Source: an uncultured Mycoplasmatota bacterium (GTDB taxonomy: Bacteria > Bacillota_I > Bacilli_A > RF39 > UBA660). From it: 34,953 bases of DNA. Below the pieces are notes generated by a model that was given only the letters and a program-made list of their open reading frames with translations, ran no database searches and was not told the DNA's origin. Location of the stretch: NCBI GenBank assembly GCA_900552235.1, contig URYZ01000007.1, positions 1 through 34,953 on the forward strand, written 5' to 3'. Position 1 is the stretch's first letter, and every line of letters starts with the position of its first letter. The translations under genes and the position numbers were made by a program. Shown piece after piece: positions 1-7,074 of the stretch.

Positions 1-45
1 GAATATGGTAAAGATATTGAAGAAGTAGAAAACTTTAAAATATAA
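1..45 (+). CDS. C-terminal end of an unidentified gene (partial)
   Basis: The first 14 codons of the window are open and end at TAA (43-45). The visible residues end in EEVENFKI and are acidic. A bidirectional hairpin terminator begins at the stop codon, which fits a real gene end converging on the glycosyltransferase. Too little is visible to name a family. Confidence 0.55.
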   Translation, partial: EYGKDIEEVENFKI

Positions 46-74
46 AAACACAGAATTAATCAATCTGTGTTTTT
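44..74. terminator. Bidirectional terminator between converging genes
   Basis: A perfect 10-bp stem, AAAAACACAG (44-53) with CTGTGTTTTT (65-74), has an 11-nt loop. Each strand reads T-rich on its 3' side. It overlaps the stop of the left-edge gene and the stop of the minus-strand glycosyltransferase, so it can serve both. Confidence 0.75.
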
Positions 75-1249
75 TCATGTTTAATTTCTTCCCAAGCTAA
101 ATCTTTTTTAACCAATGCTTTTATAAAACAATAAATATATGTTGATAAAAATATAGGATTATATAAACAAGATAATATTTTATATTTTAAGCTCATATTA
201 AGTTTATTATTTTCTTTTAATATTACATAAAAAGTTAATCCTGCAAGAAGTAAATATGCTATTAATAAAATATTAATACAACTTTTAAATGTTGTAAAAA
301 ATAAGTTATTACTTTTTATTAAGTAATGAATTGATAAACTAAAATTAGTAATAAATAATATAGCAATACCAATTATTATAAATAAATATGGAATTATTCC
401 CATAAGTTTTGAATAATCATCTTTTATATCTTTTAATCTTATTTTTCTTGCTTCTAAAAAACCTTTAACCCATCTAGTTCTTTGTTTAATAGAGTCTTTC
501 ATTTTTGTAGGTTGTTCGTCATAAAATATAGCATTTTTATTATAATAACTTGATATATTATTAGCTTCAGCATATAAAGTTAATTCATAATCTTCAGTTA
601 AAGAATGAAAAGGATAACCATTTAATTTTTCTACTAATTCTCCACTTATATAAAAACCAGTTCCTGAGATTATCATTGATTTGTGCATATGATTATTATA
701 TTCATTAAATAAAGTATTCATAAAAGAAAAAGTAAGACCTGAACAAGAACTAATAATATTAGAAGAATTTTTAATGTTTCTATAACTTGTTGCTATATCA
801 TATCCTTTTTTATAAGTTTTAAGCATCTCACTTATAAAATTTTTACCTAATATATTATCAGCATCCATAATAAAATATAAATCATAATGCTTTTTCTTTA
901 ATATATTTTTTAAACATTCATCTAAAGCATAACCTTTTCTTCTTCTATTTTCTATATTTTTTCTTACATAAATATTTCCACCATACTCTTTTACGATTTT
1001 AACAGTTTCATCTTTTTTATCTTCTACAATTACATAAACATTATCCATATTAGGATTTTGTAATTTTATACTATCTAATAAATTTTTTATTACTTTTGAT
1101 TCATTCCTTGCAGGTATAATTATGGCATATTCATCTATTGTTCTTTTCTTTAAATTTTGTTTTCTTGTATATTCAAATATAAAAGATAATAAAAATAATG
1201 TAATTCCAATTGAAATAAGAATAATACTTATTACATATATTGCATGCAT
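56..1249 (-). CDS. Membrane glycosyltransferase, family 2 (processive type)
   Basis: A 397-residue GT2 enzyme. One N-terminal membrane helix (about 4-26) precedes the GT-A catalytic domain, with PARNE at 46-50, the DxD metal site DAD at 129-131, the TED acidic motif at 218-220 and QRTRW at 256-260. The QxxRW signature is typical of processive enzymes such as cellulose, hyaluronan or poly-GlcNAc synthases. Two or three C-terminal helices (about 282-305, 322-345, 363-380) could form part of a translocation pore. The sugar donor and product cannot be read from sequence; an envelope or exopolysaccharide role is inferred. It starts 17 bases after the CmpB-type gene and is probably cotranscribed. 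The SD-like AAGGAAGTG lies rather far from the chosen ATG, so the start is less certain than the domain call. Confidence 0.8.
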   Translation of the reverse strand: MHAIYVISIILISIGITLFLLSFIFEYTRKQNLKKRTIDEYAIIIPARNESKVIKNLLDSIKLQNPNMDNVYVIVEDKKDETVKIVKEYGGNIYVRKNIENRRRKGYALDECLKNILKKKHYDLYFIMDADNILGKNFISEMLKTYKKGYDIATSYRNIKNSSNIISSCSGLTFSFMNTLFNEYNNHMHKSMIISGTGFYISGELVEKLNGYPFHSLTEDYELTLYAEANNISSYYNKNAIFYDEQPTKMKDSIKQRTRWVKGFLEARKIRLKDIKDDYSKLMGIIPYLFIIIGIAILFITNFSLSIHYLIKSNNLFFTTFKSCINILLIAYLLLAGLTFYVILKENNKLNMSLKYKILSCLYNPIFLSTYIYCFIKALVKKDLAWEEIKHEKTQID

Positions 1250-1266
1250 ACTTAATTTTCACTTCC

Positions 1267-1599
1267 TTATTTAAAAATCATATTGTTGTATGTTTTCTTT
1301 AATCTTTCATCATCATAATATTTATCTAAAAACTTTCCATAGTGAGTAAATGGTTTAACATCATTTCTTCTAAAGTTTTGTCTAATAACGGCAGAAAAAG
1401 ATATAAACATATTTAAACACATTAATATAACTATAAATGGCATAACTTTATTTCCGATATCTTTTGGTATTTTTTCAATTGAATTTGATAAAAATGGATA
1501 AATAATATAAACAAATATAACCCCAAGAAGCCCCCAAAACATCATAAAGATAATTGTTGTTCTTCCATTTATGTTTAATAATTTTTGTGAGTAGTCCAT
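1267..1599 (-). pseudogene. C-terminal part of a frameshifted CmpB-type (putative ABC-transporter type IV) membrane protein
   Basis: This 110-codon frame begins DYSQKLLNINGR followed by a WGLLG segment. That is the conserved second half of the PF06541 family, in which a W-D-Y-S stretch leads into NxxGR. The upstream frame ends in SVSW exactly where this one supplies DYSQK, so the two are one gene shifted by one base. The only ATG available (1597-1599) overlaps the Trp codon of the upstream frame and has no ribosome-binding site, so independent translation is unlikely. Two membrane segments are visible (about 15-38 and 50-70), followed by a basic and Tyr-rich tail. One extra G in the GG run near 1596-1598 would restore a single protein. 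Confidence 0.75.
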
Positions 1600-1940
1600 G
1601 ATACGGAATTAGTAAATGTTTCTTGTAAAAAACTTATTAAATATTCTACTATTCCTCCTATTAAAGATGTATATAAAAAAGTTTTAAAAACAGGTTTTTC
1701 TGTTTTAGCAAATAAAGCCATAATAACAGCACCAAAGCCATATACAGGACTAAATGGTCCATACAAAAGACCTCTTCTTGGTTCGATATGAAATTCACCA
1801 TTTATTAAGAATCTAAAGAAATTTAAAATAAGTTCTTCATAAATAACACCAAAAATACATCCGATTATAAAGATTAAAAATAATTTATAAAAACAAAAAC
1901 CCTCGGCGAATTTTTCTTCTTTTTTAATTCCATTAGACAT
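1575..1940 (-). pseudogene. N-terminal part of the frameshifted CmpB-type membrane protein
   Basis: The start ATG at 1940 has a strong AAGGAGGAG site 4 bases upstream; the open frame runs further up, but without such a site. The protein reads MSNGIKKEE, then a hydrophobic helix with a GVIYEE motif, then RRGLLYGPFSPVYGFGA, which is the hallmark of PF06541 (putative ABC-transporter type IV). A further helix follows with EYLISFLQE. After SVSW the frame runs into TTHKNY and stops, while the next frame continues the family sequence. Function of the family is poorly defined; a small integral membrane protein of about 224 residues is expected if intact. Whether the break is a real mutation, programmed frameshifting or a sequencing error cannot be decided here. 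It probably shares a transcript with the glycosyltransferase. Confidence 0.75.
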
Positions 1941-1983
1941 ACAACTCCTCCTTAAGTATGTATTTAGTATAACACAAGTCAAA

Positions 1984-2014
1984 TAAAAAAAGAAATAATT
2001 TTACTTATTTCTTT
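1984..2014 (-). terminator. Terminator of rubrerythrin
   Basis: The perfect 10-bp stem AAAGAAATAA (1989-1998) / TTATTTCTTT (2005-2014) has a 6-nt loop. On the minus strand it is followed by a T run (plus-strand A1984-A1991). It sits just after the rubrerythrin stop and before the CmpB-type gene. Confidence 0.7.
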
Positions 2015-2023
2015 GAAAAAATA

Positions 2024-2566
2024 TTACATATAATTATCTTTTCTAACTTCCATAAAACTTTGTGGATGCTTACATACAGGACAAATATCTAGTGCTTCAT
2101 TACCAAAATAAACATGACCGCAATTTCTACAAATCCACATTTTTTCACCATCTTTTTTAAATACACGATCATCTTCAATATTTTTTAGTAATCTTAAATA
2201 TCTTTCTTCATGTTCTTTTTCAATTTTACCTACGGCATCAAAAAGATAAGCAAGTTCATCAAATCCTTCTTCTTTAGCAGTTTTAGCAAACTCTTCATAC
2301 ATTGTTGTCCATTCATAGTTTTCACCACTTGCGGCATCTTTTAAATTAGTTTTTGTTTCAGGAATAGAACCTTCATGTAAATATTTAAACCATAATTTAG
2401 CATGTTCTTTTTCATTTTTAGCAGTTTCTTCAAAGATTTCGGCGATTTGTTCATATCCATCTTTTCTAGCTCTTGAAGCATAATAATCATATTTATTTCT
2501 AGCTTGGCTTTCTCCTTTAAAAGCTTCCATTAAGTTTTTTTCTGTTTTTGTTCCTTTTAATTCCAT
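2024..2566 (-). CDS. rbr: Rubrerythrin
   Basis: A 180-residue protein with a ferritin-like four-helix domain (about 1-140). It carries the paired diiron Glu motifs, GESQARNKY and EKEHAK in the first half and EEFAKTA and EKEHEE in the second. A C-terminal rubredoxin-like domain (about 141-180) binds one Fe through CRNCG and CPVC. Rubrerythrins reduce hydrogen peroxide in the cytoplasm of anaerobes, taking electrons from rubredoxin or NADH systems. Length and domain order are those of the classical family. The start is fixed by AGGAGG 6 bases upstream. A perfect TTGACA / TATAAT promoter overlaps an 11-bp inverted repeat, so it is probably strongly expressed and repressor-controlled. A dedicated terminator follows. 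Confidence 0.95.
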   Translation of the reverse strand: MELKGTKTEKNLMEAFKGESQARNKYDYYASRARKDGYEQIAEIFEETAKNEKEHAKLWFKYLHEGSIPETKTNLKDAASGENYEWTTMYEEFAKTAKEEGFDELAYLFDAVGKIEKEHEERYLRLLKNIEDDRVFKKDGEKMWICRNCGHVYFGNEALDICPVCKHPQSFMEVRKDNYM

Positions 2567-2584
2567 AATTTACCTCCTAGTAAT

Positions 2585-2614
2585 ATTATAATAAGTTATT
2601 AACTTTTTTGTCAA
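2585..2614 (-). promoter_or_regulatory. Promoter of rubrerythrin
   Basis: On the minus strand, consensus -35 TTGACA (2609-2614) and consensus -10 TATAAT (2585-2590) are 18 bp apart, 19 bases upstream of the start codon. This is the best-matching promoter in the window. Confidence 0.75.
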
Positions 2615-2623
2615 TAACTTATT
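2590..2623. promoter_or_regulatory. Perfect inverted repeat over the rubrerythrin promoter (candidate operator)
   Basis: Arms AATAAGTTATT (2590-2600) and AATAACTTATT (2613-2623) are exact reverse complements, 12 bp apart. They cover part of the -35, the spacer and the first base of the -10, and reach into the stop codon of the upstream dehydrogenase. Neither strand has a T run after the stem, so it does not look like an ordinary terminator; a repressor site is the better reading. Confidence 0.5.
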
Positions 2624-3674
2624 TTCTATATTTTAATTCACCCATACGAGATGTAGGAACAAATCCATCTTCTGCATCGATTACATCAAGAATTCTATTA
2701 ACGACAGTGGCACAAGTAAGTTTTACTGTATCAGGTTTTGTTATAACCATATTTGTTGTAGGTTCTCCATATACAGTCCAAATATTTTGGTCAACATCAG
2801 TTTTAGAATATACTTTTCCAATACATTCAATTTCAAGAGTTATTCCTTCTTTAGTAATAGTAGATACAACGGCACTCATACCAGTTGCATATCCTTTTTT
2901 AATAGTCATATTAAGTGTTTTTGAAACTAAATTCTTTTTGTATGTAATTGGAACACATTTTTGATTTTGACTAACAACAGTTAATCCTAATTTATCACAT
3001 AACCATCCAGTTGTATTCCACATATAAGATGGTAAGAATTCTCCTTTTTTAATTAATTTTTTTCTAGCTTCTTCATCAATATTATCACTGCTTGCAACTT
3101 CTTTATCAAACTCTTTTAAAGTAAGACCAGCACCATGTGCTTTAGCAAGAGCAATACCATAGTCTTCAACATTATAAGAAGAACTACCCTTAATCTTAGT
3201 TATTTTATCAGTTGCTCCAGCAATAGTATAAATAAGATTTCCCCAGAAAGCATCTTGATAACCACTTCCTGTTATTGTACAGTGATTCTTTTTTGCAAGA
3301 TCATCAATTTTTTTAGTAATTGTAGGGCTTGAGTTAAATGGATAAAATGCTTCTTCACATGTTGTAATAGCATTAATTCCAAGTCTCGCACATAATTCTA
3401 AACTTTCTTCAATATCTTTCATTAAACTCATTGTTGTAATAATACAAATATCAGGTTTTGTTTTTTTCATCATTTTTTCTGCTTCAAGAGGACTAACAAT
3501 ATTAACATTTAAGTTTTCTCCTTTTAAAACAGATGAAACATCTTTGCCAATTAAATCGGGGTTAACATCAACTGCTCCCACTAAGGTATAACCTTTTTCA
3601 ATAGCATATTTCATTGTGTATATAGACATTTTTCCACATCCATATTGGACAAATTTAATATTTTTCTTTTTCAT
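2619..3674 (-). CDS. 2,4-diaminopentanoate dehydrogenase-like oxidoreductase
   Basis: A 351-residue NAD(P)-dependent enzyme. The N-terminal Rossmann fold starts with VQYGCGKM (residues 9-16), followed by VDVNPDLIGKD, an arrangement shared with dihydrodipicolinate reductases. The long C-terminal half matches, by my recognition, the 2,4-diaminopentanoate dehydrogenase (Ord) type found in ornithine-fermenting clostridia, where it oxidatively deaminates 2,4-diaminopentanoate. The rest of an ornithine pathway is not in this window, so the substrate is uncertain and another amino acid is possible. ATG at 3674 has AAAGGAATT upstream. It is separated by about 90 bases from the terminator of the small RNA on the same strand. 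Its stop codon lies inside the rubrerythrin operator-like repeat. Confidence 0.65.
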   Translation of the reverse strand: MKKKNIKFVQYGCGKMSIYTMKYAIEKGYTLVGAVDVNPDLIGKDVSSVLKGENLNVNIVSPLEAEKMMKKTKPDICIITTMSLMKDIEESLELCARLGINAITTCEEAFYPFNSSPTITKKIDDLAKKNHCTITGSGYQDAFWGNLIYTIAGATDKITKIKGSSSYNVEDYGIALAKAHGAGLTLKEFDKEVASSDNIDEEARKKLIKKGEFLPSYMWNTTGWLCDKLGLTVVSQNQKCVPITYKKNLVSKTLNMTIKKGYATGMSAVVSTITKEGITLEIECIGKVYSKTDVDQNIWTVYGEPTTNMVITKPDTVKLTCATVVNRILDVIDAEDGFVPTSRMGELKYRK

Positions 3675-3763
3675 AAATTAATTCCTTTCTTATTCTATAT
3701 ATATATTATAAAGGATTTTCTAATAAATTTGTATAATTTAGACAAAGATTTACAATTTTTAAC

Positions 3764-3799
3764 AAAAAAAGAAGTCGTACCCCCTGAAAGGACGACTTC
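3764..3799 (-). terminator. Terminator of the small RNA
   Basis: The perfect 8-bp stem GAAGTCGT/ACGACTTC encloses a 13-nt loop that contains a GGGGG run on the RNA. It is followed by seven T on the minus strand (plus A3764-A3770). The plus strand lacks a T run, which fixes the direction. Confidence 0.8.
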
Positions 3800-3888
3800 A
3801 ATAAAAAGAATAAAAAGGGGTTGGCTAGTGTGATACTAGCAGCCAATTTAACTTATAACATTTATGCCAATAAGTTCAATTGGTGCCT
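3764..3888 (-). ncRNA. Candidate structured small RNA
   Basis: A complete transcription unit without a plausible reading frame. The promoter start region is near 3885-3888 and a strong terminator lies at 3764-3799. The body folds in three parts. Hairpin 1 pairs CCAATT-G-AACTTAT with ATAAGTT-A-AATTGG. Hairpin 2 is GCTAGT/ACTAGC with a 5-nt loop. The terminator hairpin is GAAGTCGT/ACGACTTC. A C-rich linker (ACCCC) can pair with the GGGGT in the terminator loop, making a pseudoknot. Hairpin 1 and an alternative TTGGCT/AGCCAA pairing compete for the same bases. I do not recognise it as a known riboswitch, 6S, SRP, RNase P or tmRNA. It may be a trans-acting RNA whose C-rich stretch targets ribosome-binding sites, or a leader of the dehydrogenase gene. 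Confidence 0.6.
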
Positions 3889-3891
3889 ACT

Positions 3892-3920
3892 ATAATAATC
3901 GAAAAGCCTTTGAAAGTCAA
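3892..3920 (-). promoter_or_regulatory. Promoter of the small RNA
   Basis: -35 TTGACT (3915-3920) and -10 TATTAT (3892-3897) are 17 bp apart on the minus strand, placing transcription start near 3885-3888. Confidence 0.65.
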
Positions 3921-3956
3921 CTTATTTTTAAAAAATTTTTAAAAAAATAAAAAATA

Positions 3957-3985
3957 TTGAACTTTTTAAATCAAAATGATATTAT
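3957..3985 (+). promoter_or_regulatory. Promoter of the cadherin-like surface protein
   Basis: -35 TTGAAC (3957-3962) and -10 TATTAT (3980-3985) are 17 bp apart, just upstream of the surface-protein gene and divergent from the small-RNA promoter. Confidence 0.6.
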
Positions 3986-4021
3986 ATATATATAAAATAG
4001 ATAGAAAAAATGAGGTTTTTT

Positions 4022-5728
4022 ATGAAATTAAAAAGAATTACAATTATTGTGGGGTTAATTTTACTTTTACCATTAAATGTTAAAGCACTAACAGCAAAAC
4101 TAGTTTGTGAAGATAAAAAAATATATATTAATAGTGATGTTACATGTAAATTATTTATAAATCCGGAAGGAAGTTTAATATCTAGTTTTAAAGCTGATAT
4201 TACATATCCAAATGATATAAAACTATCAGGAATTCAAACATCATGGATTGATTCATCAACAAGTAATAAAATTGATATGAAAATGCAAACATCTACAGGA
4301 AATGAAGGTATTACAAGTGAAACAGAAATTGCTACTTTAAAGTTCAAAACAACTACTTCATATGGAGATAAACAAATAAAATTAAGTGGTGGTGATTTAT
4401 CAAGTGTTGATATTTCTTCTATTCATGTTATATCTAATGAAAATAGATTAAATAGTCTAAATGTAATTGGTGAAAATATTAAATTTGATAAAAATACAAA
4501 TATATATGAACTTACAACAACAAAAGAAAAAATAAATATTCAAGCAGAATTAGTTGATACTAATGCAAGATATGAGCAAAACTTTGGTCCAAGGGAAGTA
4601 TCACTAAATTATGGTGAACAATTAATAAACATTATTGTTATAGCAGAAAGTAATGAAAAAAATACATATACTTTAAAAGTTACAAGACAAGACAACAGAA
4701 GTACAAATGATAATTTATCAAATATTGTTTTATCACTTGGCGAACTTTCACCTAAATTTTCTAAAGATGTTTTAAATTACACAGTGGAGGTTCCAAACAA
4801 TGCTTCTTCATTAACTATAACAGCAAGTTTAGAAGATAAAAAAGCTGAATTTGTGTCAGGTTATGGTTCTAGAACAGTAGATTTAAAACTTGGTGAAAAT
4901 ATTATTTTAATTCAAACACAAGCTGAAAAAGGAAATACAAAAACATATACAATTAAAGTTAATAGAAACTATAAAGGTGATAATAATTATTTAAAAAGTA
5001 TCACTTTAAGTAGTGGAACATTAAATTTTGATAAAGATATTTTTGAATATAAAATAAATGTTGATTATAATACTAAGGAACTATTAATATCTGCTATTGC
5101 AGAAGAAAAAACATCAACTGTTGAAGTGGTTGGTAATAAAGAATTAGTTGTCGGTGAAAATATATATAAAATAAAAGTTTTAGCAGAAAACAAATCAGAA
5201 AGAATATATACTATAATAGTTAATAGATTAGAAGAAGGAAAAACTTTATCAAATAATAATTATTTAGCTAATCTTTCAATAAAAAATCATTCAATAGCGT
5301 TTGTTAAAGATAAACTTACTTATGATATAACGTTAACTAATGAAACAAGTTTAGATTTAAAATATGATACAGAAGATGAAAAAGCATTTGTTAAGGTAGA
5401 AGGAAATAGTGATTTAAAAAATAACAGTGTTGTTAAAATTATTGTAACAGCAGAAGATGGTACAACAAGAACTTATATTTTAAATATAATAAAAGAAGAA
5501 GCTTTCAATTATACTATATTAATTATTCCGTTAGCAATTTTACTTCTTGGATTGGTTGTAATTATTGTAATAAAAAAAGTAAAACCAAAGAAAAAGGAAA
5601 TTAACCCTATTAATGAAGAAATTGTTAAAGAAAAAAAATTAGTACTTGGTGAAAATAAAACTTCTCCTAAGAAATTTAAAGTAAGATATAAATCACTTGA
5701 TGATACTTTAATTGTAAAGGATAAATAA
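4022..5728 (+). CDS. Surface protein with cohesin-like domain and cadherin-like repeats
   Basis: About 568 residues with this layout: signal peptide (1-22, ending NVKA), a beta-rich cohesin-like region (about 24-135), four cadherin-like beta-sandwich repeats (PF12733 type) at about 140-225, 232-320, 325-405 and 415-495, one membrane helix (about 498-520, followed by KKVKPKKK), and a basic cytoplasmic tail of about 48 residues. Each repeat ends in the family pattern ending TYTIKVNR or close variants. It should display its repeats outside the cell and anchor by the C-terminal helix rather than by sortase, since no LPXTG is seen. Adhesion or envelope scaffolding is inferred. Translation probably starts at 4022, because TGAGG lies 6-7 bases before it; an ATG at 4010 overlaps that site. 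It is a single-gene unit with its own promoter and terminator. Confidence 0.75.
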   Translation: MKLKRITIIVGLILLLPLNVKALTAKLVCEDKKIYINSDVTCKLFINPEGSLISSFKADITYPNDIKLSGIQTSWIDSSTSNKIDMKMQTSTGNEGITSETEIATLKFKTTTSYGDKQIKLSGGDLSSVDISSIHVISNENRLNSLNVIGENIKFDKNTNIYELTTTKEKINIQAELVDTNARYEQNFGPREVSLNYGEQLINIIVIAESNEKNTYTLKVTRQDNRSTNDNLSNIVLSLGELSPKFSKDVLNYTVEVPNNASSLTITASLEDKKAEFVSGYGSRTVDLKLGENIILIQTQAEKGNTKTYTIKVNRNYKGDNNYLKSITLSSGTLNFDKDIFEYKINVDYNTKELLISAIAEEKTSTVEVVGNKELVVGENIYKIKVLAENKSERIYTIIVNRLEEGKTLSNNNYLANLSIKNHSIAFVKDKLTYDITLTNETSLDLKYDTEDEKAFVKVEGNSDLKNNSVVKIIVTAEDGTTRTYILNIIKEEAFNYTILIIPLAILLLGLVVIIVIKKVKPKKKEINPINEEIVKEKKLVLGENKTSPKKFKVRYKSLDDTLIVKDK

Positions 5729-5734
5729 AAAATC

Positions 5735-5768
5735 ATAGATACTTAAGTTTAAGTGTCTATATTTTTTT
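5735..5768 (+). terminator. Terminator of the cadherin-like gene
   Basis: Stem ATAGATACTT (5735-5744) / AAGTGTCTAT (5751-5760) has one G-T pair and a 6-nt loop, then a T run at 5762-5768. Confidence 0.75.
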
Positions 5769-5769
5769 C

Positions 5770-5798
5770 TTGTCTTTTATATTATATTATTGTATAAT
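5770..5798 (+). promoter_or_regulatory. Promoter of ftsA
   Basis: -35 TTGTCT (5770-5775) and consensus -10 TATAAT (5793-5798) are 17 bp apart, 30 bases before the ftsA start and immediately after the preceding terminator. Confidence 0.6.
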
Positions 5799-5827
5799 TT
5801 AGTTAAGAATTGATAAGAGGTATTAAT

Positions 5828-7063
5828 ATGAGGAAGATATTTAATAGTATTGATATAGGAACTGATGAAGTTAAGTTAGTTACAGCTGAATTTTATAATG
5901 GTCAGTATAATATTTTATGTGCTACTTCAGTAAAGACAAGCGGGGTAAGACAAGGACTAATTGTAAATTTAGTAGGGATAACTAATTCAATAAAAAAATG
6001 TGTGAAATTAGCAGAAAATAAATTAGGAACAAAAATAGATAAAGTAATTGCGGTTATTCCATCTCAAAATATATCTTTTGATATTGTAACAGGAAAAGCA
6101 AAAGTAACAAGTGATGATGGTTTAGTTGATGGTGTTGCTATTTTTAATTCAATAGGTAATGCGATAAAATCTAAAATAACTAATGAAACAGAAATAGTTA
6201 CTACTAATCCAATTGAATATAAATTAGATAATAAAACAAAAGTTAAAAATGCTTTAGGACTTAAGGCAAAAGAAATTAGTTCAAGAGTAGTTATTAGTAG
6301 TGTTCCTAAGAAAAATGTTTATTCGGTTGTAAATATTTTAGAAAATTTAGGAATTGAAGTAATAGATATATGCTTTTCATCTATTGGTAATTATTATGCT
6401 GTAAAAACACCTGAACTTGACAGTAAAGTAGTGGCAATGGTTGACATTGGAGAAGAAAAAACTAATGTTGCTATTTTAAATAAGGGTGTTATGATAAAAG
6501 AAAGTATTTTACCTTTTGGAGGAAATATTTTAGATGAAGAAATAGCATTTAATTATAAAACAAAAGATGAAGATAGTAGAAAAATAAAAGAAGAATTTGC
6601 TGTTGTTAATAGGAAATATGCTGATGTAGATGAAAACTATAAATGTATTAATAGAATTAATCAAGAAGTTATTATTAATCAATATAGATTAGCAGAAAAT
6701 TTAGAAAAAAAAGCTGTTGAAATGTTAAAAAGTATTAAAAATGAAATAAATAACTTAACAAAAAGAGAAATTGGTTATATAATAATTACAGGTGGTATTA
6801 CTACGATGCAAGGTTTTAATACAATTGTAGAAGAACTTTTTGTAAGAAATGCTGCTGTTATGAATTTAGGAATAATAGGAATAAGAAATAATAAATACGC
6901 ATGTAGCTATGGCGTAATTAAATATTTTGTAGAAAAATTAGATTTAAGAGAAAAAAAATACACTATGTATGGTGATGAAAAAATAGAAGAAATTATGTCT
7001 ACAAGAAAGAAAATAGGGGCAACTGGTGTGCTTGGCAAAGTATTTGATAAGATTTTTGATTAG
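5828..7063 (+). CDS. ftsA: Cell division protein FtsA
   Basis: A 411-residue actin-like ATPase that tethers FtsZ filaments to the membrane. The N-terminal nucleotide-binding phosphate-1 motif SIDIGTDEVK is followed by the SHS2/1C domain typical of FtsA. VDIGEEKTNVAI is the phosphate-2 motif, and ITGGITTMQG near residue 325 is the adenosine motif. The C-terminal KVFDKIFD is an amphipathic membrane-targeting helix. The chosen ATG at 5828 lies 7 bases after AAGAGG; a TTG at 5810 is in frame but lies before that site. It sits 11 bases upstream of ftsZ, the usual order, and the two are surely cotranscribed. Confidence 0.93.
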   Translation: MRKIFNSIDIGTDEVKLVTAEFYNGQYNILCATSVKTSGVRQGLIVNLVGITNSIKKCVKLAENKLGTKIDKVIAVIPSQNISFDIVTGKAKVTSDDGLVDGVAIFNSIGNAIKSKITNETEIVTTNPIEYKLDNKTKVKNALGLKAKEISSRVVISSVPKKNVYSVVNILENLGIEVIDICFSSIGNYYAVKTPELDSKVVAMVDIGEEKTNVAILNKGVMIKESILPFGGNILDEEIAFNYKTKDEDSRKIKEEFAVVNRKYADVDENYKCINRINQEVIINQYRLAENLEKKAVEMLKSIKNEINNLTKREIGYIIITGGITTMQGFNTIVEELFVRNAAVMNLGIIGIRNNKYACSYGVIKYFVEKLDLREKKYTMYGDEKIEEIMSTRKKIGATGVLGKVFDKIFD

Positions 7064-7074
7064 GAGATGATGAT

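Noticed and set aside
3645..3833. A 62-codon plus-strand frame across the small RNA
   Set aside because: No ribosome-binding site, overlap with the dehydrogenase start on the other strand, and the DNA is better explained by the minus-strand RNA and its terminator.
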